Assembly (NCBI GenBank): GCA_016888885.1
Contig: CP069437.1
Coordinates: 620,001-684,000, forward strand
Length of the DNA stretch: 64,000 bases
Direction: 5' to 3'
Source: Faucicola sp902506215
Lineage (GTDB): Bacteria > Pseudomonadota > Gammaproteobacteria > Pseudomonadales > Moraxellaceae
The notes below the pieces were generated by a model that was given only the letters and a program-made list of their open reading frames with translations, did not search any database and was not told where the DNA came from. Position 1 is the first letter of the stretch, and every line of letters begins with the position of its first letter. Position numbers and translations under genes: made by a program. Positions 27,537 through 35,851 of this stretch are shown here, one piece after another.

Positions 27537-27674
27537 TCACTTAGGCTATTCTTATGGTAAACATTGCCTAGATAATGTGGTATGAATAAGCTAAAATCAA
27601 GCGTTATCCCTATTTTTAAGCTATCGGCTAATTATTTTTATGACATTTGTTAGTTTCACATGAAAGGAGAATTT

Positions 27675-28343
27675 ATGAGTTTATTAAAAACGGTTGAAGT
27701 CATTCACAATCCCAACAATCTGCCGGTTGATAGAGCGGTGATTTGGCTACACGGACTGGGCGCAAATGGTCATGACTTTGAGCCGGTCGTCCCTGACTTG
27801 GGACTCGATGGCAAACATGGCATACGGTTTGTATTTCCTCACGCCCCCGCCATTCCTGTAACCATCAACCAAGGCTATGTGATGCCAGCGTGGTATGATA
27901 TTTTAGAAATGTCACTGGACCGCAAAATCGACACCGCACAGATTGAACAATCCGCGGCTTGGATTGGAGAGTTAATCGCGCGTGAAGCCGAGCGAGGCGT
28001 GGGACCTGAGCATATAGTGATTGCAGGATTTTCACAAGGCGGTGCGGTCGCCTATCAAACCGCGTTAACTTATGACAAACCATTAGCCGGACTGTTAGCC
28101 CTATCGACTTATTTAGCGACCAAAGACAGCATAGTTTTAAGTGATGCCAATAAAAATCTGAACATCGCTATTCATCATGGCACACAAGACCCTGTTGTCC
28201 CAGTACAGCTTGCGCAAGAAGCCAAAGCATGGCTTGAGTCAAAAGGTTATCAGCCGCAGTTTTACAGCTATCCGATGGCGCACCAAGTGTGTATGCCGCA
28301 ACTCAAAATTATCGGTAAATGGCTAAATGACGTGTTAGCCTAA
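27675..28343 (+). CDS. Carboxylesterase/phospholipase family serine hydrolase
   Basis: A 222-residue alpha/beta hydrolase of the Abhydrolase_2 family (bacterial EstB/acyl-protein thioesterase type). Catalytic triad: Ser120 in GFSQGG, Asp172 in HGTQDPVVPV and His203 in YPMAHQVCMPQ. The oxyanion motif WLHGLGANGHDF is at 24-35. No signal peptide, so cytosolic; hydrolyses short or medium acyl esters in general, natural substrate unknown. The ATG at 27675 follows AAAGGAG, which rules out the ATG at 27660. It stands alone and converges on the DUF2069 gene. Confidence 0.93.
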   Translation: MSLLKTVEVIHNPNNLPVDRAVIWLHGLGANGHDFEPVVPDLGLDGKHGIRFVFPHAPAIPVTINQGYVMPAWYDILEMSLDRKIDTAQIEQSAAWIGELIAREAERGVGPEHIVIAGFSQGGAVAYQTALTYDKPLAGLLALSTYLATKDSIVLSDANKNLNIAIHHGTQDPVVPVQLAQEAKAWLESKGYQPQFYSYPMAHQVCMPQLKIIGKWLNDVLA

Positions 28344-28371
28344 CGATGTTTTAGCATAATTTTTTAGCATA

Positions 28372-28418
28372 AAAAGAGCGTACCTGACAGGGCGTACGAG
28401 ACTTAGGTACGCTCTTTT
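28372..28418. terminator. Bidirectional terminator between esterase and DUF2069 genes
   Basis: AAAAGAGCGTACC (28372-28384) pairs perfectly with GGTACGCTCTTTT (28406-28418), a 13-bp stem with a 21-nt loop. It lies between convergent genes and has A/T tracts on both sides. Confidence 0.85.
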
Positions 28419-28423
28419 GGTAA

Positions 28424-28846
28424 TTAGCCATTCATCTTTGGCAGTCGTTTTAACAAAATAAATAGCCAGTAATTGACCCATCCTAACAAAACAAAATCCA
28501 CCAACCACACAGCCATCAACCCCCAATGCGTTTGATAGCCGTATTTTAGTGCAACCATACCACTGCCCCCCAAATATACAAAAGTGAGCATACTTAGCAG
28601 CAATAGCGCGTATGGGCTCTTGCCTTTCACGATATAAGGCGTTGATAAGAGCGCAGGTATCAACCACAAAGCTTGCCAAGCAATCCCGCCGACCATAGCA
28701 GGCTTTGCACTTGCTAACCAATGCGTCAATAGCGGTACTGCTAGCAATCGAAACCCCAGCCAAACCCACCATACTATGGTTAAGCGTCGGTGGATGGGAT
28801 ATACGGGTTTTGGCGCAGATAGTGAATGCGGGTCTTGTTTTCTCAT
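28424..28846 (-). CDS. DUF2069 family inner-membrane protein
   Basis: A 140-residue protein with four predicted helices (about 20-40, 50-65, 72-92 and 102-122). It matches the DUF2069 pattern (SPYIVKGKSPYALLLLSMLTFVYLGGSGM). Function is unknown. DUF2069 genes commonly sit next to wrbA, as here (13-bp gap). The ATG at 28846 is used instead of a TTG further upstream that would overlap wrbA. Confidence 0.85.
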   Translation of the reverse strand: MRKQDPHSLSAPKPVYPIHRRLTIVWWVWLGFRLLAVPLLTHWLASAKPAMVGGIAWQALWLIPALLSTPYIVKGKSPYALLLLSMLTFVYLGGSGMVALKYGYQTHWGLMAVWLVDFVLLGWVNYWLFILLKRLPKMNG

Positions 28847-28874
28847 AACGCTTGTTATCTCATAACGCTTGTAA
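28841..28874. repeat. 17-bp tandem duplication at the wrbA/DUF2069 junction
   Basis: TCTCATAACGCTTGTTA (28841-28857) is followed directly by TCTCATAACGCTTGTAA (28858-28874). One copy contains the wrbA stop codon, the other the DUF2069 start codon, so a single event seems to have separated the two genes. Confidence 0.8.
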
Positions 28875-29465
28875 TGCCTTGGCAATTTTGGCTAGACGTT
28901 GACCTTGGGCAATGGCTAATGTTTTTTCGTCCGCGCTCATGATATGGTCATGCTTTGCGCCACTGACATGGCTTGCACCATACGGGCTGCCACCTTGGCT
29001 CGTGGTATTGAGCGCAGGCTCACTGTACGAAATTCCCACAATCACCATACCATGATGCAGTAGCGGCGTCATCATGCTAGTCAAGGTCGTCTCCTGCCCA
29101 CCGTGCATGGTGCCCGTACTGGTAAATACAGATGCCGGTTTGTTTTGCAAATCCCCCGCGAGCCAAATTGTGACGCTATTATCCCAAAAATACTTCATTG
29201 ATGCTGTCATATTGCCAAAATGGGTGGGGCTACCTAATGCCAGTCCTACACAGTTTTTTAAGTCATCCATGCTGGCGTACAGGTCCCCCTCATCAGGAAT
29301 ACTTGGCGCAACTTTTTCAGTCTCGCTACTGACCTTGGGTACGGTGCGAATACGTGCGGCGATGCCTGTGCCACTGTCTTCAATACCTTGTGCGACCAGA
29401 TACGCCAAATCTTTGGTTGAGCCATTTTGGCTGTAGTACAACACTAAAATATAAGGTTGACTCAT
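28860..29465 (-). CDS. wrbA: NAD(P)H:quinone oxidoreductase, WrbA type
   Basis: Flavodoxin-like FMN enzyme that reduces quinones by two electrons, protecting against redox cycling. The 201 residues have the FMN phosphate loop YYSQNGSTKDLA near the N terminus, GSPTHFGNMTASMKYFWD and the family hallmark FTSTGTMHGGQETTL. The ATG at 29465 follows GAGAAA; a GTG four codons upstream is less likely. Probably an operon with the DUF2069 gene. Confidence 0.95.
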   Translation of the reverse strand: MSQPYILVLYYSQNGSTKDLAYLVAQGIEDSGTGIAARIRTVPKVSSETEKVAPSIPDEGDLYASMDDLKNCVGLALGSPTHFGNMTASMKYFWDNSVTIWLAGDLQNKPASVFTSTGTMHGGQETTLTSMMTPLLHHGMVIVGISYSEPALNTTSQGGSPYGASHVSGAKHDHIMSADEKTLAIAQGQRLAKIAKALQAL

Positions 29466-29715
29466 GGTTTTTCTCACATCAATTTTGATAATTGTTACGT
29501 CAAGCTAGTTTGGGTGAATAAATTTTGATGAATGAATTTTGATGGTAAGGTCAAGGCAATCTACTAGCCAGATTGCCAATTGCAAAACACCAAAACTGTT
29601 CACAGTAATTCAATAAACATTTTTTTTGAATATGATACCATACTGCCATACAATCACTGCCTTTTTCGCCGATTTGATGGTCAAACTTTGAAATTTTTTA
29701 TCAATAAGAACTACT

Positions 29716-31740
29716 ATGAATGAACTGATTGCCAAACTAAAAAAATTATCCATTTTTAAATATAAATGGGTGCAGTTTTTGATGTACCTTATCAAAAACT
29801 TTATCGATGATAATTGTAGCCAAAAAGCTGCGTTACTGACGTATACCACGCTGCTGTCTATTGTGCCGATTTTAACCCTACTGTTCGTGATTCTCTCCAC
29901 CATTCCGCAGTTAGCAGAAGCGCGTGAGCAGATTCAAAACTTGATATTTAGCAATATTTTGCCCAGTACCGGATTACAGGTCACCAAGTATCTCAACCAA
30001 TTTACCAGTAATTCATCGAACTTAACCATCATGGGTGTGGGTATTTTATTTTTTACCACCATTTCCACTTTAATGACGATTGAAGCCACATTTAACCAAA
30101 TTTGGCGCGTTGAAAAAAAAGAGACCAGCTGGCTCAATCTTGTGCGTTACTGGGTCATTATTACCCTGTTGCCTATTGTGCTTGCCATCGTCATGATTAT
30201 TTCAAGTACCGTGCAAAGTCTGAGCTTTTTAAATCAAAAGATTGGCGGCTATGGGATTGACTGGGCGATTTGGGTGCAATTCGGCTCCATTGCGATTGTA
30301 CTAATGGGGTTGGTGGCGATGTATTGGTTTATCCCACGCTGCCAAGTACGTTTTAAACATGCGTTGGTTGCCGGTGTCGTGGTTGGGATTATCTTTGAAA
30401 TCTTAAAACTCACCTTTGGCGCAATTGTCGACAACTTTACCAGTTATAAAGCGGTATATGGGGCATTTGCGATTTTGCCGTTGTTCTTACTTTGGATCTA
30501 TATTTCTTGGAATATTATCTTGCTTGGCGTACAAATCAGCTACTGTTTGACCATTTTTGAGACCAAAGAAATCTTTCCCCGTCATGCCTTGTTTAGCTTG
30601 ATGGATATGTTAAACGTGTTATACCGTGAGCATAAAAAAGGTAACGCCGTCACCGAAGCCGGTTTGCGTGATGTGCTAGGTCGCCAAGAGATGCCAAATT
30701 GGTACACTTATATTAGCTTTTTACAAGATAACAATCTCATCACCACCAGTGACAAATATGAGTATGTGCTCAAACGCTCGCTCGATGATTATAGTTTTTG
30801 GGATTTTTATCAAAATATGCCCTATCCTTTACCGCATGAAAAGGATTTGCGAAAACTTAAAAATAACGCGCCTTGGACTGTGCAGTGGATTAATACCTTA
30901 GCGCGTGGTGAAGCCATGCTCAAATATAATTTTGATGTGTCGATGGCAAGTATTTTTGATAGTATCGCACCGCGTCAGACCCCAAATGCCGAAGACATCA
31001 AGCCAGATACAGGAAAAAAAGATAAAGGTAAAGGCAACAAACTAGCCGGTCAACGTGAAGGTTCAGGGCTATCAGGCGGTCAAGTCAGTGACGTGGTCAA
31101 TGAAGATAAACGTATCAAGGAAACTGATGCCGAGCAAGCGACTGGCTTTGATGGTACGCTTGATTTTAAAGGTCAAGGTAGCTTATCGAGTCAACCGCGT
31201 GATTTTAATGCCTTAAATAACGATGAGTTAGCGGATGAATTATCACATGAATCATCAGTTGCTAAGCAAGGTCATGATAATCAGACACGCCTGTCAAATG
31301 ATAAGGGGTTAGATGATAAACATCCGCTAAAAACGCTTGAAGAAAATAACAGTGAATACGACAGTAGTAATGACGAAAACAAAGCGACTCCCTCATCCAA
31401 ACAACATGGCAATGTCACAGACGAGCATAAATTTGCGATTGACAATTATTTGAATGCCAATAATTTTGATAATATGCGTTGGGATATCAGTGACCTAGAT
31501 GACACGAGTTTTAGCAATGAAATTACCACCACCCAAACAGTCGAGTCAAAAACCCTAGCGGATGATGACAAACCAAAAGGTGATAATACGGCGGTGATGG
31601 CTAAAATTCGTCAGATTGTGCCGGCTAGCGTACTCGATAGCCCGTACAATCCTTTTAATTTTATCAAATCAAAAATTGCAGCCAATGCAAGCAAAAAACC
31701 CCCGCGTATCATTACCGAAAAAGATAAACCAGACAGCTAG
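29716..31740 (+). CDS. YihY/BrkB family membrane protein with long acidic C-terminal extension
   Basis: The first ~285 residues are a YihY/BrkB domain with six predicted helices (starting CSQKAALLTYTTLLSIVPILTLLF; also FVLGAVYGAFAILPLFLLWIYISWNIILLG-like helices). The family was once mistaken for RNase BN; its role is not established. Residues ~290-420 resemble the winged-helix-like soluble region found after YihY domains in some Betaproteobacteria and Moraxellaceae. Residues ~425-674 are low complexity and rich in Asp, Asn, Ser and Lys, probably disordered and cytoplasmic. The total of 674 residues is far beyond the ~290 of E. coli YihY. Alone in its unit with a strong terminator. Confidence 0.85.
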   Translation: MNELIAKLKKLSIFKYKWVQFLMYLIKNFIDDNCSQKAALLTYTTLLSIVPILTLLFVILSTIPQLAEAREQIQNLIFSNILPSTGLQVTKYLNQFTSNSSNLTIMGVGILFFTTISTLMTIEATFNQIWRVEKKETSWLNLVRYWVIITLLPIVLAIVMIISSTVQSLSFLNQKIGGYGIDWAIWVQFGSIAIVLMGLVAMYWFIPRCQVRFKHALVAGVVVGIIFEILKLTFGAIVDNFTSYKAVYGAFAILPLFLLWIYISWNIILLGVQISYCLTIFETKEIFPRHALFSLMDMLNVLYREHKKGNAVTEAGLRDVLGRQEMPNWYTYISFLQDNNLITTSDKYEYVLKRSLDDYSFWDFYQNMPYPLPHEKDLRKLKNNAPWTVQWINTLARGEAMLKYNFDVSMASIFDSIAPRQTPNAEDIKPDTGKKDKGKGNKLAGQREGSGLSGGQVSDVVNEDKRIKETDAEQATGFDGTLDFKGQGSLSSQPRDFNALNNDELADELSHESSVAKQGHDNQTRLSNDKGLDDKHPLKTLEENNSEYDSSNDENKATPSSKQHGNVTDEHKFAIDNYLNANNFDNMRWDISDLDDTSFSNEITTTQTVESKTLADDDKPKGDNTAVMAKIRQIVPASVLDSPYNPFNFIKSKIAANASKKPPRIITEKDKPDS

Positions 31741-31750
31741 TTTGGCAAGT

Positions 31751-31777
31751 AAAAAAGGGCAGACTCTGCCCTTTTTT
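31751..31777 (+). terminator. Intrinsic terminator after the YihY gene
   Basis: AAAAAAGGGCAG, loop ACT, CTGCCCTTTTTT: a 12-bp perfect stem, usable in both directions between convergent genes. Confidence 0.88.
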
Positions 31778-31798
31778 ATCGCTTTTTTTATCGATAGC

Positions 31799-32323
31799 TT
31801 ATGCCTGTGTCATTTTTTTACCCAACAACCCTTTGGCGTGCATATTGCGATAAACCACTACAACAATGACCATATTGACTAGCAGTATCAAAAAGTTAAG
31901 CCAATTAAACCGATGGCTAAACAACTCATAAACCTCAAGCGGTAAAAACACGCCGTAGCCCAAAACACTATACCAATATGCCCATATCTTATCTCGATAA
32001 AGACCGTAGGTTTCCACAAAACGCAGCAGCGCATAGCCCACGACTATCCAAAAGGCTTTTTGCCAGTTTTGGTTGGCGACCCAAGCATAGTGATTTAGCG
32101 CCTCTATTTGGTGGTGCAGTGCCATACCCATGATACGATGCAGCGCCTGTGAAACCACCCACGCAATCCATTGCAATTTATCATGCCCTACAAAAATAAT
32201 AGCCGCCACCCCTAGTGCTACCAATCCTTTTACCAGCTCATAGATAGCGACCATGATGATGGCGTTCTTGGCATGATGGCTATTAGGGACTGGCGGGGCT
32301 ATCTGCTTAAATGCCTTTGGCAT
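31799..32323 (-). CDS. DUF2127 domain-containing membrane protein
   Basis: A 174-residue protein with about four hydrophobic helices (IIMVAIYELVKGLVALGVAAII near 22-43, FWIVVGYALLRFVETYGL, YWYSVLGYGVFLPLEVYEL and the C-terminal FLILLVNMVIVVVVY). The motif FVETYGLYRDKIWAYWYSVLGYGVFLPLEVYEL is the hallmark of DUF2127. Function unknown. It lies 54 bp upstream of the pyrX stop in antiparallel order of transcription, i.e. downstream of pyrB-pyrX on the same strand. Confidence 0.82.
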   Translation of the reverse strand: MPKAFKQIAPPVPNSHHAKNAIIMVAIYELVKGLVALGVAAIIFVGHDKLQWIAWVVSQALHRIMGMALHHQIEALNHYAWVANQNWQKAFWIVVGYALLRFVETYGLYRDKIWAYWYSVLGYGVFLPLEVYELFSHRFNWLNFLILLVNMVIVVVVYRNMHAKGLLGKKMTQA

Positions 32324-32377
32324 GATTCATTACCGTATCCAATCTTGAAAAAAACTTAAAACAAGCTTCAAACAAGC

Positions 32378-33544
32378 CTAAAAATAGACTTGCTCGACTT
32401 TCCCTGTCAGCTCACTATTGATAAATGGCGTATTTTTGCCTTGTGACATCATTGATTCTTTAGTTACCGTCCAAGTCAGACTAGGGTCAACCAGCACCGC
32501 CCCGCCCGTTTGATGATAGCTAGCTTCAATTCCAGCGATTTTGGCAGGGTTGAGTGCGATTTTTTCTACTAGCTGCTCTGGGGTCAAAACCCCTTCTTTG
32601 ACCAATTGACAAGCGAGCCCCATAAAAGTATCAAAATTGCTAATACCGGGTTTGCACTCCGCAAATGGCGCTTGTTTAGCGGTTTTTGCCAATGGCTCAT
32701 GGTGGCTACAAATCGCATCGATAGTGCCATCTTGCAAGCCTTCTAGCAGCGCTTTTTTGTCTGTATTGGAACGCAGGGGCGGCAACACATACGCCAAAGC
32801 ATTAAAACCAATCAAGGCATCATCGGTCAAATGTAACTGGTGCATCGCCACATCACAGGTCACGGGCAAGCCCCTTTGTTTCGCCCAGCGAATCAAATCA
32901 ATCGAGGATTTGGTGGTCAGCTGACCAAAATGTGCCGATACGCCTGTTTCTTCGACAATCAACAGCTGCTTGGATAACGCCACCGTTTCAGCAATCCAAG
33001 GAATCCCTGCCAAACCGTGATAAGATGCGATGTAGCCATCATGGACGACGCCGTTTTTGGATAAACTGGGTTCATCAGGGTAAAAAAATACCTTGATGTC
33101 ATAAGTCGCCGCATAATCAAGGGCTTGCAGTAGTACGTCATCATTGGCGAATTTGCGGCGAGCATTGCTGACCCCAATGATACCACCTTGCTTCAGCCCA
33201 AGCATATTGGCGGGTTTTTCACCTTCAAGACCTGCGGTCATCGCCCCTAACACATGCAGATAGATGCCGCCATCTTGATAAGCCCGCTCTCGCAAGCCTG
33301 CCAGTAATGAGCCATTTTCAAGTACTGGGTTGGTATCAGGTGGTATAACCACATGCAAAAAACCGTTTTGCCGAGCCGCGGCGCCTTCTGATTTTAGTGT
33401 GCCATGCGACTGGTGCCCAGGTTCACGCAGGCGCGCACATAAATCCACCAGCGGCGGTAATAGCCATTTGCCATCGCTGTCGATAGGGTTAAGCTGCGTG
33501 GTATCAAATTGCCAATTGGCAGGTAAAAGATTTTGAAGCGTCAT
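32378..33544 (-). CDS. pyrX: Dihydroorotase-like protein (PyrX, probably inactive)
   Basis: A 388-residue amidohydrolase-fold homologue of dihydroorotase, encoded just after pyrB. The metal-binding HxH that follows VD in active enzymes is replaced: PLVDLCARLREPG has Cys36 and Arg38 where His would be. Loss of this motif is characteristic of the non-catalytic PyrC' partner that holds aspartate transcarbamoylase in a dodecamer in Pseudomonas. It is inferred to have the same structural role, with an active PyrC encoded elsewhere. A tandem 15-bp duplication lies directly before its start. Confidence 0.92.
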   Translation of the reverse strand: MTLQNLLPANWQFDTTQLNPIDSDGKWLLPPLVDLCARLREPGHQSHGTLKSEGAAARQNGFLHVVIPPDTNPVLENGSLLAGLRERAYQDGGIYLHVLGAMTAGLEGEKPANMLGLKQGGIIGVSNARRKFANDDVLLQALDYAATYDIKVFFYPDEPSLSKNGVVHDGYIASYHGLAGIPWIAETVALSKQLLIVEETGVSAHFGQLTTKSSIDLIRWAKQRGLPVTCDVAMHQLHLTDDALIGFNALAYVLPPLRSNTDKKALLEGLQDGTIDAICSHHEPLAKTAKQAPFAECKPGISNFDTFMGLACQLVKEGVLTPEQLVEKIALNPAKIAGIEASYHQTGGAVLVDPSLTWTVTKESMMSQGKNTPFINSELTGKVEQVYF

Positions 33545-33545
33545 G

Positions 33546-33575
33546 GTTTTGCCTACTTTGGTTTTGCCTACTTTG
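33546..33575. repeat. Tandem 15-bp duplication before pyrX
   Basis: GTTTTGCCTACTTTG is present twice in a row. On the minus strand it reads CAAAGTAGGCAAAAC twice, ending at the pyrX start codon, so the AGTAGG ribosome-binding-like sequence is duplicated. Confidence 0.85.
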
Positions 33576-33594
33576 TCATTTTTTTCGCTAAATT

Positions 33595-34641
33595 TTAAGA
33601 TGCGCTGCGTGCGGCACGTTGCCCTTGCATGGCCAGTGCCAACACCGCCATACGTACCGCAATGCCGTTATTGACTTGTTTTAAAATCACCGATTGCTCG
33701 CCATCGGCAACAGCTGATGAGATTTCAACGCCGCGATTCATCGGTCCTGGATGCATGACAAGCGCGTCAGGTTTGGCAAGGGCAAGGCGTTCGGTGGTGA
33801 TGCCATACGCTTTAAAATACTCGGATGTCGATGGCAAAAGCGGCGAGCCAATACGCTCATTTTGAATACGCAGACCAATGATGACATCACAGTCAACCAC
33901 CGCCGCGTCCAAATCGTTATAGACACTGACACCATAACGCTCAATGCCTTTTGGTAGTAATGTCTTGGGCGCCACGACGCGAATTTCTTTAACCCCCAAG
34001 GTTTTGAGCGCTGCAATGTCCGAACGGGCAACACGGCTATGCTTGATATCGCCGATAATCGCCACCGTTAATTCCTCAAACGGTCTTGGCGCTTCACGAT
34101 AAATCGTAAGCATATCGAGCATCGCTTGGGTCGGATGCGCGTGCCAGCCGTCACCACCGTTGATAATGGCAATGTTTGGGGTGACTTCGGTTGCCATAAA
34201 ATGCGCAGCCCCACTCGATGAATGACGCACCACAAAGATATCCGCTGTCATGGCTTCAAGATTCCACAGCGTATCGCGTAAGCTTTCGCCTTTTTGGGTA
34301 CTGGATTTGGCAATATCGATACTGATGACACTGGCGCCAAGGCGTTTGGCAGCCACATCAAAGGTGGTGCGAGTACGGGTAGAGTTTTCAAAGAACAAAT
34401 TCATCACCGTACAGCCTTCAAGCTCATCACTATTGCGAATGCTGTTGGGGCGACCGGCATTGTCGGTTAAGTAACCATTGGCTTTTTCGATGATGGCCAT
34501 TAGCTGGGCTTTGGATAACCCTTCTACGCCGATAAAATGCCGCAAATCACCTCCTGCGGTCAGCTCTGGCTTTGCCATCGCCTGATCAAGCTTGCTCTGT
34601 AGCGCTTCATTGGATAGGGTTTGGGTGTTTAAAATATTCAT
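33595..34641 (-). CDS. pyrB: Aspartate carbamoyltransferase catalytic subunit
   Basis: Condenses carbamoyl phosphate and aspartate in pyrimidine synthesis. The 348 residues contain the carbamoyl phosphate signature FFENSTRTRTTFD (83-95), RHSSSGAAH, the NGGDGWHAHPTQAMLDMLTI motif and HPGPMNRGVEI. The ATG at 34641 follows AGGTGG; a longer frame to 34749 is rejected. The N terminus is longer than in E. coli PyrB (311) as in the Pseudomonas class that pairs with PyrX. It diverges from fbp. Confidence 0.96.
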   Translation of the reverse strand: MNILNTQTLSNEALQSKLDQAMAKPELTAGGDLRHFIGVEGLSKAQLMAIIEKANGYLTDNAGRPNSIRNSDELEGCTVMNLFFENSTRTRTTFDVAAKRLGASVISIDIAKSSTQKGESLRDTLWNLEAMTADIFVVRHSSSGAAHFMATEVTPNIAIINGGDGWHAHPTQAMLDMLTIYREAPRPFEELTVAIIGDIKHSRVARSDIAALKTLGVKEIRVVAPKTLLPKGIERYGVSVYNDLDAAVVDCDVIIGLRIQNERIGSPLLPSTSEYFKAYGITTERLALAKPDALVMHPGPMNRGVEISSAVADGEQSVILKQVNNGIAVRMAVLALAMQGQRAARSAS

Positions 34642-34756
34642 CAGCCACCTAGATTTGTTGTTATTTGTATAAAATTTGCCTATTTTACCGTAAATCGGTT
34701 GGAATAAATACGCCAATATTTTGCGATTATCGCTGATAAGACGGGTCAAAAAGTGC

Positions 34757-34776
34757 TACAATTTGCGGCAAATTGT
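34757..34776. promoter_or_regulatory. Perfect palindrome in the pyrB-fbp divergent region
   Basis: ACAATTTG-CGG-CAAATTGT (34758-34776), 8-bp arms with a 3-bp spacer. The left arm overlaps TACAAT (34757-34762), a five-of-six match to a -10 box on the plus strand. The symmetry and position suggest a binding site for a dimeric regulator; which one is unknown. Confidence 0.45.
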
Positions 34777-34808
34777 CTATATTTTTTTTAATTCATGAGG
34801 TCTAAATT

Positions 34809-34843
34809 CACCCTGCCTAATCGTATGTGATTGGCTTAGGGTG
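34809..34843 (+). promoter_or_regulatory. Hairpin in the fbp 5' leader
   Basis: CACCCT-GCC-T-AATC / GATT-GGC-TT-AGGGTG can fold into a bulged stem of about 13 pairs with loop GTATGT, 30 bp before the fbp start. It is followed by an AT-rich but not U-only run, so terminator or leader-control role is uncertain. Confidence 0.45.
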
Positions 34844-34873
34844 TTAATTTATAATTTTATAATAAGGTCTACT

Positions 34874-35851
34874 ATGTCAAATCTTGAAACTTATCTTGCC
34901 GCGCAAAACGCCCAACCTGCCGTTGCCGATATCATTACCACCATTACCAAAGTAGGTATTCAAATCAGCGACTTGCTCAAACGCGGCGCGCTGGCGGATA
35001 TTTTGGGCGAAGCGGGTAACCAAAACGTGCAGGGCGAAGAGCAAAAAAAGCTCGATGTCATTGCCAATGATTTGTTGCTAGACGCTTTGAGCAGCAATCC
35101 GCATTGCGCGGGTGTGGCGTCAGAAGAATTAGATAACGCTACCCCTGCCAATCAAGATGGCGAACTGTTGGTACTGTTTGACCCGCTTGATGGCTCATCT
35201 AATATCGATATTAATATGGCAGTCGGTACAATTTTCTCGATTTTACCCTACAACAACCAAGGTCACCCTGCGACGGATGAGGACTTTTTGCAAAAAGGCA
35301 CTGCGCAGTTGGCATCGGGTTATATTTTGTATGGCACCTCAACCGTGATGTCAATCACACTTGGTAATGGTGTCGCCATGTTTAGTCTGGACCCAGACAC
35401 CCAAGAATTTGTGCAAATCAAAGACCAAGTGCAAATCAGCGCAGACACCAAAGAGTATGCGATTAATGCCTCCAACTATCGCTATTGGTTGCCACCGATG
35501 CAGCGTTATATTGATGAGTTTACGGCGGGTAAAACTGGCGTGCGTGGTAAAGATTTTAATATGCGCTGGGTGGCGGCGATGGTGGGCGATATTCACCGTA
35601 TTTTGTGCCGTGGAGGAATTTTCAGCTATCCATTTGACACCAAACACCCTGATAAACCGGGTAAACTGCGTCTGATGTATGAAGCCAATCCGATGAGCTT
35701 GCTGATTGAACAAGCAGGTGGTATGAGTACCGATGCTATCAATCGTATTTTGGACATCGAGCCGACCAGTATCCACCAGCGGGTGCCTGTGGTACTGGGG
35801 GCAAAAAACGAAGTTGAATATGTGAAAAAATTACATGAAGAAGTCAAATAA
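34874..35851 (+). CDS. fbp: Fructose-1,6-bisphosphatase class I
   Basis: Gluconeogenic enzyme removing the 1-phosphate of fructose 1,6-bisphosphate. The 325 residues include VASEEL, the metal-binding signature LFDPLDGSSNIDINMAVGTIFSI, and KLRLMYEANPMSLLIEQAGG, all typical of class I. The ATG at 34874 follows AAGG. Its stop overlaps the next start by one base (TAATG), so it is coupled to the methyltransferase gene. Gluconeogenesis fits the presence of ppc and amino acid catabolism genes in the window. Confidence 0.97.
   Translation: MSNLETYLAAQNAQPAVADIITTITKVGIQISDLLKRGALADILGEAGNQNVQGEEQKKLDVIANDLLLDALSSNPHCAGVASEELDNATPANQDGELLVLFDPLDGSSNIDINMAVGTIFSILPYNNQGHPATDEDFLQKGTAQLASGYILYGTSTVMSITLGNGVAMFSLDPDTQEFVQIKDQVQISADTKEYAINASNYRYWLPPMQRYIDEFTAGKTGVRGKDFNMRWVAAMVGDIHRILCRGGIFSYPFDTKHPDKPGKLRLMYEANPMSLLIEQAGGMSTDAINRILDIEPTSIHQRVPVVLGAKNEVEYVKKLHEEVK

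Noticed and set aside
34841..34873. Earlier start of fbp
   Set aside because: It would include the leader hairpin arm and lacks a ribosome binding site; AAGG precedes the ATG at 34874.
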